Below are positions 7,943-17,318 of a stretch of DNA of 64,000 nucleotides, one piece after another. The notes under the pieces were generated by a model. It made no database searches, had not been told where the DNA came from, and was given only the letters and a program-made list of their open reading frames with translations. This stretch comes from Streptomyces sp. NRRL S-340 (GTDB lineage Bacteria > Actinomycetota > Actinomycetes > Streptomycetales > Streptomycetaceae), in NCBI RefSeq assembly GCF_000720185.1, contig NZ_JOIY01000024.1, forward strand, positions 1 through 64,000, written 5' to 3'. The number at the start of each line of letters is the position of its first letter. Position 1 is the stretch's first letter. A program made the translations under genes and the position numbers.

Positions 7943-9427
7943 CTAGGCCGCGAGCCTCGCCAGTGCCGCGTCGATCCTGGCCAGCGTCTTCTCCTGGCCC
8001 AGGACCTCCAGGGACTCGAAGAGCGGCAGGCCGACCGTGCGGCCGGTGACGGCGACGCGGACCGGCGCCTGCGCCTTGCCGAGCTTGAGGCCGTGCGCCT
8101 CACCTGCGGCCAGGACGGCCTCCTTCAGGGAGTCCGGGGACGTCCAGTCGGCCGCCCGGAGCTTCTCGCGGGCCGTGCGCAGGAGCGCGTCGCTGCCCTC
8201 CTTCATCGCCTTCGCCCAGCTCGCCTCGTCGAAGACCGGCTCGGGCAGGAAGAGGAAGTCGACGTTGTCGGTGATCTCGGAGAGCACCTTCAGGCGGGTC
8301 TGCGCGTGCGGAGCGATGGCCTGCCACTTGGCCTGGTCGAAGTCCTCGGGCGCCCAGGGGGCGAAGGGGGCCGTCAGCCAGGGCGCGCAGCGCTCGGTGA
8401 AGTCCTTCACGTCGAGCAGGCGGATGTGGTCGGCGTTGATCGCCTCGCACTTCTTGAGGTCGAAGCGGGCCGGGTTGGGGTTCACGTCCTTGATGTCGAA
8501 GGCCGCGACCATCTCCTCGACCGAGAAGACGTCCTGGTCGGCGGAGAGCGACCAGCCCAGCAGGGAGAGGTAGTTGAGCAGGCCCTCGGGCAGGAAACCG
8601 CGCTCGCGGTACAGGTTGAGCGAGGACTGCGGGTCGCGCTTGGAGAGCTTCTTGTTGCCCTCGCCCATGACGTAGGGCAGGTGGCCGAAGGCGGGGATCT
8701 CCTTGGCGACGCCCAGCTCGATCAGCGCCTTGTAGAGGGCGATCTGGCGCGGGGTGGAGGAGAGCAGGTCCTCGCCGCGCAGGACGTGGGTGATCTCCAT
8801 GAGGGCGTCGTCGACCGGGTTGACGAGCGTGTACAGCGGGGCGCCGTTGGCGCGGACGATGCCGTAGTCCGGGACGTTCTCGGGGAGGTAGGTGATCTCG
8901 CCGCGCACCAGGTCGTCGAAGGTGATCGTCTCGTCGGGCATGCGGAAGCGGACGATCGGGGCGCGGCCCTCGGCCTCGTACTGCCTGACCTGCTCGGCGC
9001 TCAGCTCGCGGCAGTGGCCGTCGTAGCCGGACGGCTTGCCGGCGGCGCGGGCGGCCTCGCGGCGGCTGTCCAGCTCCTCCTGGGAGCAGTAGCAGCGGTA
9101 GGCGTGGCCGGCGTCCAGGAGCTTCTGGGCGACGTCCTTGTACAGGTCCATGCGCTGCGACTGGCGGTAGGGCGCGTGCGGGCCGCCGACCTCGGGGCCC
9201 TCGTCCCAGTCGAAGCCCAGCCAGCGCATCGAATCCAGCAGCTGCTGGTACGACTCCTCGGAGTCGCGGGCCGCGTCGGTGTCCTCGATGCGGAAGACCA
9301 GGGTGCCCTGGTGGTGGCGCGCGAAGGCCCAGTTGAACAGGGCGGTGCGGACCAGGCCCACGTGGGGGTTACCGGTGGGCGAGGGGCAGAAACGGACGCG
9401 TACGGGGGAGCCGGATGCGCTAGCCAC
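7943..9427 (-). CDS. gltX: Glutamyl-tRNA synthetase (nondiscriminating type possible)
   Basis: Class I aminoacyl-tRNA synthetase, about 494 aa. It charges tRNA-Glu and, in actinobacteria that use GatCAB, also tRNA-Gln with glutamate (pathway knowledge). Motifs: [11 protein letters not shown] (HIGH-type, residues 15-25), the zinc-type CYCSQEE region, and KLSKR (KMSKS-type, about 260-264). Start: GTG at 9427 overlaps the end of the upstream hydrolase gene by 8 nt; TTG at 9436 is the alternative. It lies close to the Glu/Gln tRNA cluster. Confidence 0.95.
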   Translation of the reverse strand: MASASGSPVRVRFCPSPTGNPHVGLVRTALFNWAFARHHQGTLVFRIEDTDAARDSEESYQQLLDSMRWLGFDWDEGPEVGGPHAPYRQSQRMDLYKDVAQKLLDAGHAYRCYCSQEELDSRREAARAAGKPSGYDGHCRELSAEQVRQYEAEGRAPIVRFRMPDETITFDDLVRGEITYLPENVPDYGIVRANGAPLYTLVNPVDDALMEITHVLRGEDLLSSTPRQIALYKALIELGVAKEIPAFGHLPYVMGEGNKKLSKRDPQSSLNLYRERGFLPEGLLNYLSLLGWSLSADQDVFSVEEMVAAFDIKDVNPNPARFDLKKCEAINADHIRLLDVKDFTERCAPWLTAPFAPWAPEDFDQAKWQAIAPHAQTRLKVLSEITDNVDFLFLPEPVFDEASWAKAMKEGSDALLRTAREKLRAADWTSPDSLKEAVLAAGEAHGLKLGKAQAPVRVAVTGRTVGLPLFESLEVLGQEKTLARIDAALARLAA

Positions 9428-10205
9428 GCTTGACAACCTTGTTGGTGAGAGTGCCGATGCCTTCGATGGTGACGGCGACCTCGTCGCCGACGCTGAGGGG
9501 GCCGACCCCTGCCGGGGTGCCCGTGAGGATCACGTCGCCGGGGAGCAGCGTCATGGCCTCGGAGATGTTGACGATCAGATCCTCGATGGGGTGGATCATC
9601 TCGCTGGTGCGGCCCAGTTGCCGCTGCTCGCCGTTGACGGTGAGCTGGATGGTCAGGTCGGCCGCGGCGGCGAGGTCGAGGTCCGTCTCCACCCAGGGGC
9701 CGAGCGGGCAGGAGCTGTCGAAGCCCTTGGCCCGGGCCCACTGCTTCTCGCGCCGCTGGACGTCGCGGGCGGTGATGTCGTTGGCGCAGGTGTAGCCGAA
9801 GACCACGTCCTTGACGCGGTCGCGCGGGACCTCGCGGCACATGCGGCCGATGACGACGGCCAGCTCGGCCTCGTGGTGCAGTTCCTCGGTGAAGGAGGGG
9901 TACTGGATCGGGTCGCCGGGGCCGATCACCGAGGTGGAGGGCTTGAAGAAGGCGAACGGGGCGTCGGGCACCTCGTTGCCGAGTTCGCGGGCGTGCTCGG
10001 CGTAGTTGCGACCGAAGGCGACGACCTTGTTGGGCAGCACCGGCGGCAGCAGCCGCACCTTGCTCAGCGGCACCTTGGTGCCGGAGAGCTCGAAGTCCGC
10101 GAACGGGATGCCCTTGATGATGTCGAGGACGAGCTGGTCCGGCTGGTCGCCCTCGACCGCGCCGAAGGCGACGTTCCCGTCGATGGAGAACCTGGCGATG
10201 CGCAC
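9420..10205 (-). CDS. Fumarylacetoacetate hydrolase family protein
   Basis: A 261-aa FAH-fold protein. It has the [22 protein letters not shown] motif typical of the family, a metal-binding [12 protein letters not shown] segment (E..E ligands) and [16 protein letters not shown] near the C-terminus. Family members hydrolyse C-C bonds in 2-oxo acids or decarboxylate oxaloacetate-like substrates; the substrate here cannot be assigned. It is directly upstream of gltX and overlaps it, so the two are translationally coupled. ATG at 10205. Confidence 0.9.
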   Translation of the reverse strand: MRIARFSIDGNVAFGAVEGDQPDQLVLDIIKGIPFADFELSGTKVPLSKVRLLPPVLPNKVVAFGRNYAEHARELGNEVPDAPFAFFKPSTSVIGPGDPIQYPSFTEELHHEAELAVVIGRMCREVPRDRVKDVVFGYTCANDITARDVQRREKQWARAKGFDSSCPLGPWVETDLDLAAAADLTIQLTVNGEQRQLGRTSEMIHPIEDLIVNISEAMTLLPGDVILTGTPAGVGPLSVGDEVAVTIEGIGTLTNKVVKRG

Positions 10206-10309
10206 GGGTTGCTTGGCCCCTTGACTGAGCTGGCTGGAGTCTGACGCTCCAGGCTAACGCGGCGGGCGGCCCGCGCCTCGCGCATCGCGGTGCGGCAGGG
10301 GCGTACATG

Positions 10310-10329
10310 ACGAAGGGGCGCCCCTTCGT
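10310..10329. terminator. Perfect 20-bp palindrome followed by second G/C repeat
   Basis: ACGAAGGGGC followed at once by its reverse complement (10310-10329), then a second GGGGCGCCCC core at 10334-10343. It lies between the small 10476 gene and the FAH gene and is probably the terminator of the small gene. Confidence 0.55.
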
Positions 10330-10475
10330 GAGGGGGCGCCCCTGTCCCGCGGTGGCTCTCCGGCGGCGGCGCCGCTTCGCCCGGGGGCCGCCCGGGCGGG
10401 GGCGGTCTGCCCGGCGGCCGTGGCGGCGGACGGCTGTTCCGCGGCCGTGGGCGGTCATCCGGCGGCCGTGACCGT

Positions 10476-10652
10476 TTATTCGGCGGCCGTGGCCGCGACC
10501 GGGATCTCCATGAGGACGGTGCGCCGCGGGTTGGCCGTCTGGGCGGGCAGGGAGACGGGGTGTTCCGGCAGCTGAGGCGTCTGCAGCGCTTCGGCGTCCT
10601 CCAGGTGCGCCAGCGTGGTGCGCCGGGGGTTGGCTATGGTGCGGAACATCAT
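10476..10652 (-). CDS. Small protein with duplicated ANPRRT motif
   Basis: A 58-aa protein, function unrecognised. An N-terminal IANPRRTTL and a central TANPRRTVL form an internal duplication separated by an acidic/Pro-rich linker; the C-terminus is Ala-rich and ends in an unusual TAA stop. No signal peptide or membrane helix. Two consecutive ATGs (10652, 10649) are available. A GTG at 10742 would make an 88-aa form, but a good promoter -10 element sits directly at that codon, so the short form is preferred. Degenerate GGCCGCCG repeats run from the C-terminal codons into the 3' region. Confidence 0.6.
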   Translation of the reverse strand: MMFRTIANPRRTTLAHLEDAEALQTPQLPEHPVSLPAQTANPRRTVLMEIPVAATAAE

Positions 10653-10746
10653 CGTCGTCTTCACGGTGGTGGCAGACCTTGTCGTGTACAGGCGCCCGGA
10701 GGGCCTCGGGACCCCTGCGCGGGCGCGGGTGGGCAGTTGCACGCCT

Positions 10747-10774
10747 TATGTAAAGCGTCAGGCTAAACGTGCAA
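10747..10774 (-). promoter_or_regulatory. Predicted promoter of the 58-aa gene
   Basis: On the minus strand, TTGCAC (10769-10774), a 16-nt spacer, then TACATA (10747-10752). Transcription would start about 85-90 nt before the ATG pair, leaving a sizeable 5' UTR. Prediction only. Confidence 0.45.
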
Positions 10775-11265
10775 TTCCCGGCCGAAGACGTGAAGAGACC
10801 GTGATCTCCATGTGAGTTTGCTCACGGCACCCTCGACAATCCGGACAATTCCTGGCCGAGGTTCGCCCCGATAAAACGGACATTAACCACCTGAAGCCGT
10901 CATTCCGCTCCCGATCATGGCGACTGGGACACCTGTGACGGCTCATCGGCTCGTAGAGATATGTCCGGTATGGGGGAGGTCACTTTCCACATCTCGTAAC
11001 CCGCTCCTCACGCGCTGTCACAGAGGTCACAGGCTGGCCCACATGCCTTGTTGGAGATCCTGCACTGTGCTGGAATGCCACGGACCGCCGCGGGATCGAG
11101 CCGGCGCGCAGGGGGCGCAACGCAGCGCCGAGTGGGCGGCGAGAAGGGGGAACCAGCGCCGGTCACTCACGACCACCGGGGAGCGTTTTCAGGGCGCTTC
11201 CCACGACGCCGACACCGCCTTTCCGCTCGCGTGGAAAGGCGCCTGGTCCAGAGGTTGCGACGCTA
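10775..11265. other. Intergenic region upstream of conservon 1
   Basis: About 490 bp, with lower GC than the surroundings in its first half. It probably carries the promoter(s) of the first conservon. Short frames here lack codon bias and ribosome sites. Confidence 0.5.
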
Positions 11266-14200
11266 GTGCAGGGACGTTTCAAGAGGGATGGCAGCGCTTC
11301 GGCGGAGCCGGAGCCGCACGGCGGGACTGGCCCCAAGGCCGTCAGTTCCTCGCCCCAGCACGCCCAGAACCAGGGCCCCGCCCCGTCCGGCGACGGCGCC
11401 GCGCGCTCTGGCGGCGCAGCCCCTTCGGCCTCGGCGAAGCCGGCAGCGGCCCCGGCGGCCAAGCCCGCCAAGAGCCCGGCCCCCGTCGGCCCCGGCTCCC
11501 GCGTGGCCCTGCGCAACTGGCGCATCTCCACCCGCCTGGTGTCGCTGCTCGCGCTCCCCGTGATCGCGGCCACCACCCTCGGTGCGCTGCGCATCAACCA
11601 GAACCTGGACGACATCCAGCAGCTCGACAACATGAAGCTGCTGACGGACATGACCAAGCAGGCCACCGAGCTGGCCGCCGCGCTCCAGGAGGAGCGCGAC
11701 CAGTCCGCCGGCCCGCTGTCGCACCCCTCCAGCGCGAGCGCGATCACCGTCAAGGGCTTCCGGGACAAGACCGACCGGGCCACGGAGAACTTCCTCGCCG
11801 CCTCCGAGGAGATCGACAGCGCCAGCAAGGGCGGCAACCTCCAGGGTGTCCGCGAGACGCTCGTCGGCCTCGCCAGCGAGCTGAACCACCTCGGCAGCAT
11901 CCGCAAGACGGCGTACGCGCACGAGAAGAACTCGACCCAGACCGTCGAGGCCTACCACCGGCTCATCACCGAGCTGCTCAGCCTCTCCCAGGACATGGCC
12001 GAGGCGACCAGCAACCCGGAGATGATCCAGCGCACCCGCGCGCTGTCCGCGTTCTCCTCCGCCAAGGAGTACGCCTCCATCCAGCGTGCCGTCATCGCCG
12101 CCGCGCTGCCCGCCAACAACACCTCCGCGGCCAACCTCTCCGAGAACGACCGGCTGTACGCGCAGTCGGCGCTCGACAGCCAGACCTCCGAGATCAACAG
12201 CTTCCGCAACATCTACGGCGACGGCGCGGAAGAGCTGATCAAGCCCATGGAGGAGGGCAACCCGACCATCCAGTCGGCGGACACCTACGCCAAGCGCGCC
12301 CTGGACAGCAGCAGCGGTCTGGACCAGCAGACCAAGCGCTCCTACCGCGACTGGGTGGACGACAGCTCGACGAAGATCGAGCAGATGAAGAAGATCGAGC
12401 ACACGCTGCTCGAGGAGATGGAACAGAAGGCCCGTGAGCTGCGCAGCGCCACCGAGCGCGACGCCATCATCTCCGGTGCGCTGATCCTCCTCGTCCTCGG
12501 TGTGTCGCTGGTCGGCGCCTTCGTCGTGGCCCGCTCCATGATCCGCTCGCTGCGCCGGCTCCAGGACACCGCGACCAAGGTCGCCCAGGACCGTCTGCCC
12601 GAGCTGGTCAAGCAGCTGTCCGAGTCCGACCCGCAGGACGTCGACACGTCCGTGGAGTCGGTCGGTGTGCACTCCCGGGACGAGATCGGCCAGGTGGCCG
12701 CGGCCTTCGACGAGGTGCACCGCGAGGCGGTCCGCCTCGCCGCCGAGCAGGCCCTGCTGCGGGGCAACGTCAACGCGATGTTCACCAACCTCTCGCGCCG
12801 CTCCCAGGGCCTGATCCAGCGCCAGCTCTCGCTCATCTCCGAGCTGGAGTCCCGCGAGGCCGACCCGGACCAGCTGTCCTCGCTGTTCAAGCTCGACCAC
12901 CTCGCCACCCGTATGCGCCGTAACGGCGAGAACCTCCTCGTCCTCGCGGGCGAGGAGCCGGGCCGGCGCTGGACCCGTCCGGTCCCGCTGGTCGACGTGC
13001 TGCGCGCCGCCGCCTCCGAGGTGGAGCAGTACGAGCGCATCGAGCTGGCCTCCGTGCCGACCACCGAGGTCGCCGGCCGCGTCGTCAACGACCTCGTGCA
13101 CCTGCTCGCCGAGCTGCTGGAGAACGCGACCTCGTTCTCCTCGCCGCAGACCAAGGTCAAGGTCACCGGTCACGCGCTGCCCGACGGCCGCGTCCTGATC
13201 GAGATCCACGACACCGGCATCGGCCTCTCCCCCGAGGACCTCGCCGCGATCAACGAGCGGCTCGCCTCGCCGCCCACCGTGGACGTCTCCGTCTCCCGCC
13301 GCATGGGCCTCTTCGTGGTCGGCCGGCTCTCCCAGCGGCACGGCATCCGCATCCAGCTGCGTCCGTCGGACTCCGGCGGCACGACGGCGCTGGTCATGCT
13401 GCCGGTGGACGTCGCCCAGGGCGGCAAGAAGCCGGCCCCCGGCAAGCCCGGCGGCCCGTCCGCGGGCGGCCCGGCGGCAGCGGCCGCCGCGGCGGGCGCG
13501 GCGGCGGCGCGGCGCCAGAACGGCCAGCAGGGCGGTCCGGCCCTCGGCGCGGGCGCGCCGGCGGGCGGCGCGGGCCGGCTCGGTCCTGGTGCCCAGCGCG
13601 GCCAGGTCGGTGCCGGCCAGGGTCCGCGGGCCGCGCTGCCCGGCACGGGCGGCCGTCCGGGCGGTCCCGCCGGTCCGGGCGGAGCGCGCGGGCCGCAGGG
13701 TCCGGGCCTGCCGCAGCAGGGCCGTCCCCAGCAGGGCCGTCCGGAACCGGCGGGTGCCGGCTTCGGCGGCCGCGCGCCGGGCGGGCCGCAGGGTCCGCAG
13801 GCCGCGGGCCCCGGCGCCCCCCAGGGCTTCGGCGACGGACGGCAGGCCTTCGGCGAGGGCCAGCAGCCGGGCGGCGGCCGTGCGGGCTCCGGCGGTCCCC
13901 AGGGCTTCGGCGACGGCCGGCAGGGCGAGGGGCGTCCCGGTTCCGGCGACGGCCGGCGCACCGGTGAACAGCAGGGCTTCGCCGACGGCGGCCGGACGGA
14001 CGTCTTCGGCGGCGGGCGCGGCGGGCTGCCCCCGCGGCGGGCCGAGGGCGGCGAGCAGGGCAGGCAGCCGCAGCTGCCGTCGCGCGGTGGTCCGCGCGCG
14101 GAGCTGCCGGGCGGCAACCCGCAGCCGCGGACGCCGAGTTGGGGCAACGAGAACGCGGCAGGTCCGGCCGCTCTCGACACCCCCCGCGGCCACGACGAGG

Positions 14201-15399
14201 TGGAGCAGGCGCAGACCTCCCGGATGCCGCGCATCGAGGACCACCAGGGTCCGGGTGCCACGGCCGAGATGCCGGTGCTCCCCGGGCCGGACGGCCGTCG
14301 GGCTCCCGGCGCGGCGGCCGACCCGGCGGGCTTCGCCCGGTCCGGTTTCGACGCGCGGCGCCCGCAGGCGAACGACCCGCAGTCCACCGGGCAGTTCCCG
14401 GCCCCGACGGGGGACGCCGGGCAGAACACGGGTTCGTTCGTCCGCTCGGACATCTTCGGCCAGGCTGCGCCCGCCCCGCACAACCCCGGGCAGCACAACG
14501 CGCCGGGCGCGGCACCGGGCAACCCGTCGGACACGGGCCAGTTCGCCGCCCCGCAGGGCTACGACAGCGGCTCCACCGGCCAGTTCCCCGCCGCACAGAG
14601 CTACGACAACGGCTCCACCGGGCAGTTCCCGGCCCCACAGGGCTACGACAACGGCTCCACCGGTCAGTTCGCCACCCCGCAGGGCTACGACAACGGCTCC
14701 ACCGGCCAGTTCGCCGCCCCCCAGGGCTACGACAACGGCTCCACGGGCCAGTTCCCCCAGACCGGTCAGGACGGTGCGGGCCGGCCCTCGCTGCCGGGCC
14801 GTCAGGACCCGTCGGCCACGGGCCAGTTCGAGCGTCCCCAGCCGTCCGGCCCGGCCGACTTCGGCGCCCCGCGCCCGCCGGCCCCGCAGCAGCAGCGGCC
14901 CGACGAGCAGCGCGGTCAGGGCGACGAGTGGGCGCTGCCGCCGGCCTCGGGCCCGGGCGACGGCCGCACGCCGCTGTACGACACCCTGGAGACCAACTGG
15001 TTCCGCGGTGAACAGCAGCAGGCGGGCGCCCAGCCCCCGCAGCCGCAGGCCCCGCAGGCGCCCGCGGCCCCGCAGGCACCTTCCGCCCCCCAGCGTCCCG
15101 CAACCTCCGCCTGGCGCAGCTCGCCGAACGACGAACTCGTCCGGCAGGCAGAACGCGTACGGCAGCCGGCCGCGGGCGGCGTCACCACCTCCGGCCTGCC
15201 GCGCCGGGTGCCCAGGGCGAACCTCGTCCCGGGCACGGCTCAGCAGCAACAGCACCAGAACGGTCCGCAGGTCTCGCGTTCGCCCGATGAGGTACGCGGC
15301 CGGCTGACCAATCTCCGTCGGGGCATCGCACAGGGTCGTCAGGCCGGTACCGGCCAGACGGGCAGCTTCCCGAGCCCCACTCACCAGCAGGAGCGTTAG
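11266..15399 (+). CDS. cvnA1: Conservon sensor-kinase-like protein CvnA, copy 1
   Basis: Large membrane histidine-kinase-like protein, 1377 aa. Order: Pro/Ala-rich cytoplasmic N-terminus (1-85), TM1 (about 91-107), nitrate-sensor-like extracellular helical domain (to about 400), TM2 (404-424), HAMP, a dimerisation region with LDHLATRMRRNGENLLVLAG near 543, and a HATPase domain (ELLENAT about 616, HDTGIGL about 648, MGLFVVGRL). A 650-residue Gly/Pro/Gln-rich tail follows. It ends with a block shared with CvnA2 (GLPRRVPRANLV, then RGRLTNLRRG). CvnA proteins sense an extracellular cue and pair with CvnB-D (family knowledge). Start: GTG at 11266. The tail carries 42-nt tandem repeats. Confidence 0.92.
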   Translation: MQGRFKRDGSASAEPEPHGGTGPKAVSSSPQHAQNQGPAPSGDGAARSGGAAPSASAKPAAAPAAKPAKSPAPVGPGSRVALRNWRISTRLVSLLALPVIAATTLGALRINQNLDDIQQLDNMKLLTDMTKQATELAAALQEERDQSAGPLSHPSSASAITVKGFRDKTDRATENFLAASEEIDSASKGGNLQGVRETLVGLASELNHLGSIRKTAYAHEKNSTQTVEAYHRLITELLSLSQDMAEATSNPEMIQRTRALSAFSSAKEYASIQRAVIAAALPANNTSAANLSENDRLYAQSALDSQTSEINSFRNIYGDGAEELIKPMEEGNPTIQSADTYAKRALDSSSGLDQQTKRSYRDWVDDSSTKIEQMKKIEHTLLEEMEQKARELRSATERDAIISGALILLVLGVSLVGAFVVARSMIRSLRRLQDTATKVAQDRLPELVKQLSESDPQDVDTSVESVGVHSRDEIGQVAAAFDEVHREAVRLAAEQALLRGNVNAMFTNLSRRSQGLIQRQLSLISELESREADPDQLSSLFKLDHLATRMRRNGENLLVLAGEEPGRRWTRPVPLVDVLRAAASEVEQYERIELASVPTTEVAGRVVNDLVHLLAELLENATSFSSPQTKVKVTGHALPDGRVLIEIHDTGIGLSPEDLAAINERLASPPTVDVSVSRRMGLFVVGRLSQRHGIRIQLRPSDSGGTTALVMLPVDVAQGGKKPAPGKPGGPSAGGPAAAAAAAGAAAARRQNGQQGGPALGAGAPAGGAGRLGPGAQRGQVGAGQGPRAALPGTGGRPGGPAGPGGARGPQGPGLPQQGRPQQGRPEPAGAGFGGRAPGGPQGPQAAGPGAPQGFGDGRQAFGEGQQPGGGRAGSGGPQGFGDGRQGEGRPGSGDGRRTGEQQGFADGGRTDVFGGGRGGLPPRRAEGGEQGRQPQLPSRGGPRAELPGGNPQPRTPSWGNENAAGPAALDTPRGHDEVEQAQTSRMPRIEDHQGPGATAEMPVLPGPDGRRAPGAAADPAGFARSGFDARRPQANDPQSTGQFPAPTGDAGQNTGSFVRSDIFGQAAPAPHNPGQHNAPGAAPGNPSDTGQFAAPQGYDSGSTGQFPAAQSYDNGSTGQFPAPQGYDNGSTGQFATPQGYDNGSTGQFAAPQGYDNGSTGQFPQTGQDGAGRPSLPGRQDPSATGQFERPQPSGPADFGAPRPPAPQQQRPDEQRGQGDEWALPPASGPGDGRTPLYDTLETNWFRGEQQQAGAQPPQPQAPQAPAAPQAPSAPQRPATSAWRSSPNDELVRQAERVRQPAAGGVTTSGLPRRVPRANLVPGTAQQQQHQNGPQVSRSPDEVRGRLTNLRRGIAQGRQAGTGQTGSFPSPTHQQER
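14557..14766 (+). repeat. Five 42-nt in-frame repeats in cvnA1 tail
   Basis: Five consecutive 14-residue units of the form GYDNGSTGQFxxPQ (the first has YDS, the last ends FPQTG). The TGQF core recurs outside the array, near 14380, 14530 and 14817. In-frame unit length implies copy-number variation without frameshift. Confidence 0.85.
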
Positions 15400-15822
15400 T
15401 TGAGCCCGATGAGCCAGGCGGCACAGAACCTCAACTGGTTGATCACCAACTTCGTGGACAACACCCCCGGGGTGTCCCACACCGTCGTGGTGTCCGCGGA
15501 CGGACTTCTTCTGGCGATGTCCGAAGGCTTCCCGCGTGACCGCGCCGACCAGCTCGCCGCCGTCGCGTCCGGCCTCACCTCGTTGACCGCCGGGGCGTCC
15601 CGGATCTTCGAGGGCGGCAACGTGGCGCAGACGGTCGTGGAGATGGAGCGCGGCTTTCTGTTCCTGATGTCCATCTCGGACGGGTCGTCCCTCGCGGTAC
15701 TGGCCCACCCTGAGTGCGACATCGGCCTCGTCGGCTACGAGATGGCGCTGCTCGTCGACCGCGCGGGGGCCGTCCTCACGCCTGACCTGCGCGCCGAACT
15801 ACAGGGCAGTCTGCTCCACTGA
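15400..15822 (+). CDS. cvnB1: Roadblock/LC7 protein CvnB, copy 1
   Basis: A 140-aa roadblock/LC7-domain protein (NWLITNFVDNTPGVSHTVVVSADGL, ASGLTSLTAGASRIFEGG, VLAHPECDIGLVGYEM). Roadblock proteins bind and regulate small GTPases, here CvnD (family knowledge). The AGGAG site overlapping the end of cvnA1 is 6 nt from a TTG and 15 nt from an ATG, so the TTG at 15400 is the likely start; the second copy has GTG at the same place. It begins immediately after the cvnA1 stop. It differs from CvnB2 at only seven positions. Confidence 0.93.
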   Translation: MSPMSQAAQNLNWLITNFVDNTPGVSHTVVVSADGLLLAMSEGFPRDRADQLAAVASGLTSLTAGASRIFEGGNVAQTVVEMERGFLFLMSISDGSSLAVLAHPECDIGLVGYEMALLVDRAGAVLTPDLRAELQGSLLH

Positions 15823-15932
15823 CCGGCCCCGGCACCACCCGCGTCACCAAATCACCGTCCGGCCGCCACAATCCCCCCACCGGCCCGTCCGACGGCTTGC
15901 CCGACCGACTTGCTGTCCCGCCCGGAGGATTC

Positions 15933-16331
15933 ATGACCCCGCCCACCGCCCATCATGATCCGTACGCCGAGCCGTACGGGGACGAGGGCGACCAGCCGCT
16001 GGTTCGTCCGTACGCGATGACCGGCGGCCGGACCCGGCCGCGCTACCAGCTCGCCATCGAGGCGCTGATCAGCACCACGGCCGACCCGGCAGCGCTGATG
16101 GGACTGCTCCCGGAGCACCAGCGGATCTGCCATCTGTGCCGCGAGGTGAAATCCGTCGCCGAGGTGTCGGCGCTCCTGGCGATGCCGCTGGGTGTGGCGC
16201 GGATCCTCGTCGCGGACCTGGCCGAGGCCGGTCTGGTGGCCATCCACCAGCCGGGCGGCGACGAGAACAACGGCGGCGCACCGGATGTGACGCTGCTCGA
16301 AAGGGTGCTCAGTGGACTTCGCAAGCTCTGA
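15933..16331 (+). CDS. cvnC1: DUF742 protein CvnC, copy 1
   Basis: A 132-aa DUF742 protein. The conserved core PYAMTGGRTRPRYQLAIEAL, HQRICHLCREVKSVAEVSALL, and GVARILVADLAEAGLV looks like a winged-helix-type fold. Molecular role within the conservon is not established. ATG at 15933 has a CGGAGGA ribosome site 5-11 nt upstream. Its end overlaps cvnD1 by 20 nt. Confidence 0.9.
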   Translation: MTPPTAHHDPYAEPYGDEGDQPLVRPYAMTGGRTRPRYQLAIEALISTTADPAALMGLLPEHQRICHLCREVKSVAEVSALLAMPLGVARILVADLAEAGLVAIHQPGGDENNGGAPDVTLLERVLSGLRKL

Positions 16332-16887
16332 CGGGGGCCGGGCCACCACCTCCGCGAAGATCGTGGTGGCGGGTGGTTTCGGCGTCGGCAAGACGACCTT
16401 CGTCGGTGCCGTCTCGGAGATCAACCCGCTGCGCACAGAGGCCGTGATGACGTCCGCCTCGGCGGGCATCGACGACCTCACGCACACCGGGGACAAGACC
16501 ACCACGACCGTGGCCATGGACTTCGGCCGCATCACGCTCGACCAGGACCTGATCCTGTACCTGTTCGGCACGCCCGGCCAGGACCGGTTCTGGTTCATGT
16601 GGGACGACCTGGTGCGCGGTGCGATCGGCGCGGTGGTGCTCGTGGACACCCGGCGCCTGGCCGACTGCTTCCCCGCGGTCGACTACTTCGAGAACAGCGG
16701 GCTGCCGTTCGTCATCGCCCTCAACGGCTTCGACGGCCAGCAGCCGTACACACCGGACGAGGTCCGCGAGGCGCTGCAGATCGGGCCCGACGCACCGATC
16801 ATCACCACCGACGCCCGGCACCGCACGGACGCCAAGTCGGCGCTGATCACGCTCGTCGAGCACGCGCTCATGGCCCGGCTGAGGTAA
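16312..16887 (+). CDS. cvnD1: Small GTPase CvnD, copy 1
   Basis: A 191-aa Ras-like/MglA-type GTP-binding protein. P-loop GGFGVGKTTF, switch region TTTVAMDFGRI, G3 FGTPGQDRF, and G4-like NGFD in place of NKxD. Acts with CvnA-C as a G-protein-like complex at the membrane (family knowledge). GTG start at 16312 inside the cvnC1 end, so translationally coupled. From TTSAKIV to the C-terminus it differs from CvnD2 at five residues. Confidence 0.93.
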   Translation: MDFASSDGGRATTSAKIVVAGGFGVGKTTFVGAVSEINPLRTEAVMTSASAGIDDLTHTGDKTTTTVAMDFGRITLDQDLILYLFGTPGQDRFWFMWDDLVRGAIGAVVLVDTRRLADCFPAVDYFENSGLPFVIALNGFDGQQPYTPDEVREALQIGPDAPIITTDARHRTDAKSALITLVEHALMARLR

Positions 16888-16949
16888 CACCAGGACACAT
16901 TTCGCATAGCGCCCAAGTCGGCAGGGCTGTACGGCAGTTGCCGTAGACG

Positions 16950-16991
16950 CACCGGAGCCGGCTGTGTCCTTGGACACGGCCGGCCCCGGTG
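16950..16991. terminator. Terminator of conservon 1
   Basis: A long hairpin of about 19 bp with small internal mismatches and a short TT loop lies 63 nt after cvnD1. The rest of the gap, 16992-17318, holds no supported gene and probably the promoter of conservon 2. Confidence 0.7.
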
Positions 16992-17318
16992 TTCATAACG
17001 TTTCGGCAGAGGAATCGGGTGGCACCGCCACGCGTCGCACACATGTGGTCTCGCTGCGCACATGAGCATCCCGCCATTTGACGCGGCTCGCTCTTTATGA
17101 CCGTTTTATCTGGGACTTACATCACTTCGAATCGGTGGTTTCCACTGTTTGGAAGAGCGCATGTCGGCGTGCTGGAATGCCTGAACTGCCCCATGGTCGA
17201 AGACGTACTCATCGGTGCCCCGGTTCCCTCCGGTCCTGATGTCCGTCCGCGCCGGACGGGGCTCTGAGACACTGCGGCACAACAGTTGGGTGCCGACCGC
17301 CGAGAGGTTGTTGGTCGA

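Noticed and set aside
11048..11266. Short plus-strand frame upstream of cvnA1
   Set aside because: Poor codon bias, no ribosome site, and Arg-rich composition typical of a chance frame.
11263..15708. 1481-codon antisense frame across cvnA1
   Set aside because: Long antisense frames are expected opposite high-GC coding sequence; the plus strand shows clear HAMP/HATPase motifs and correct codon bias.
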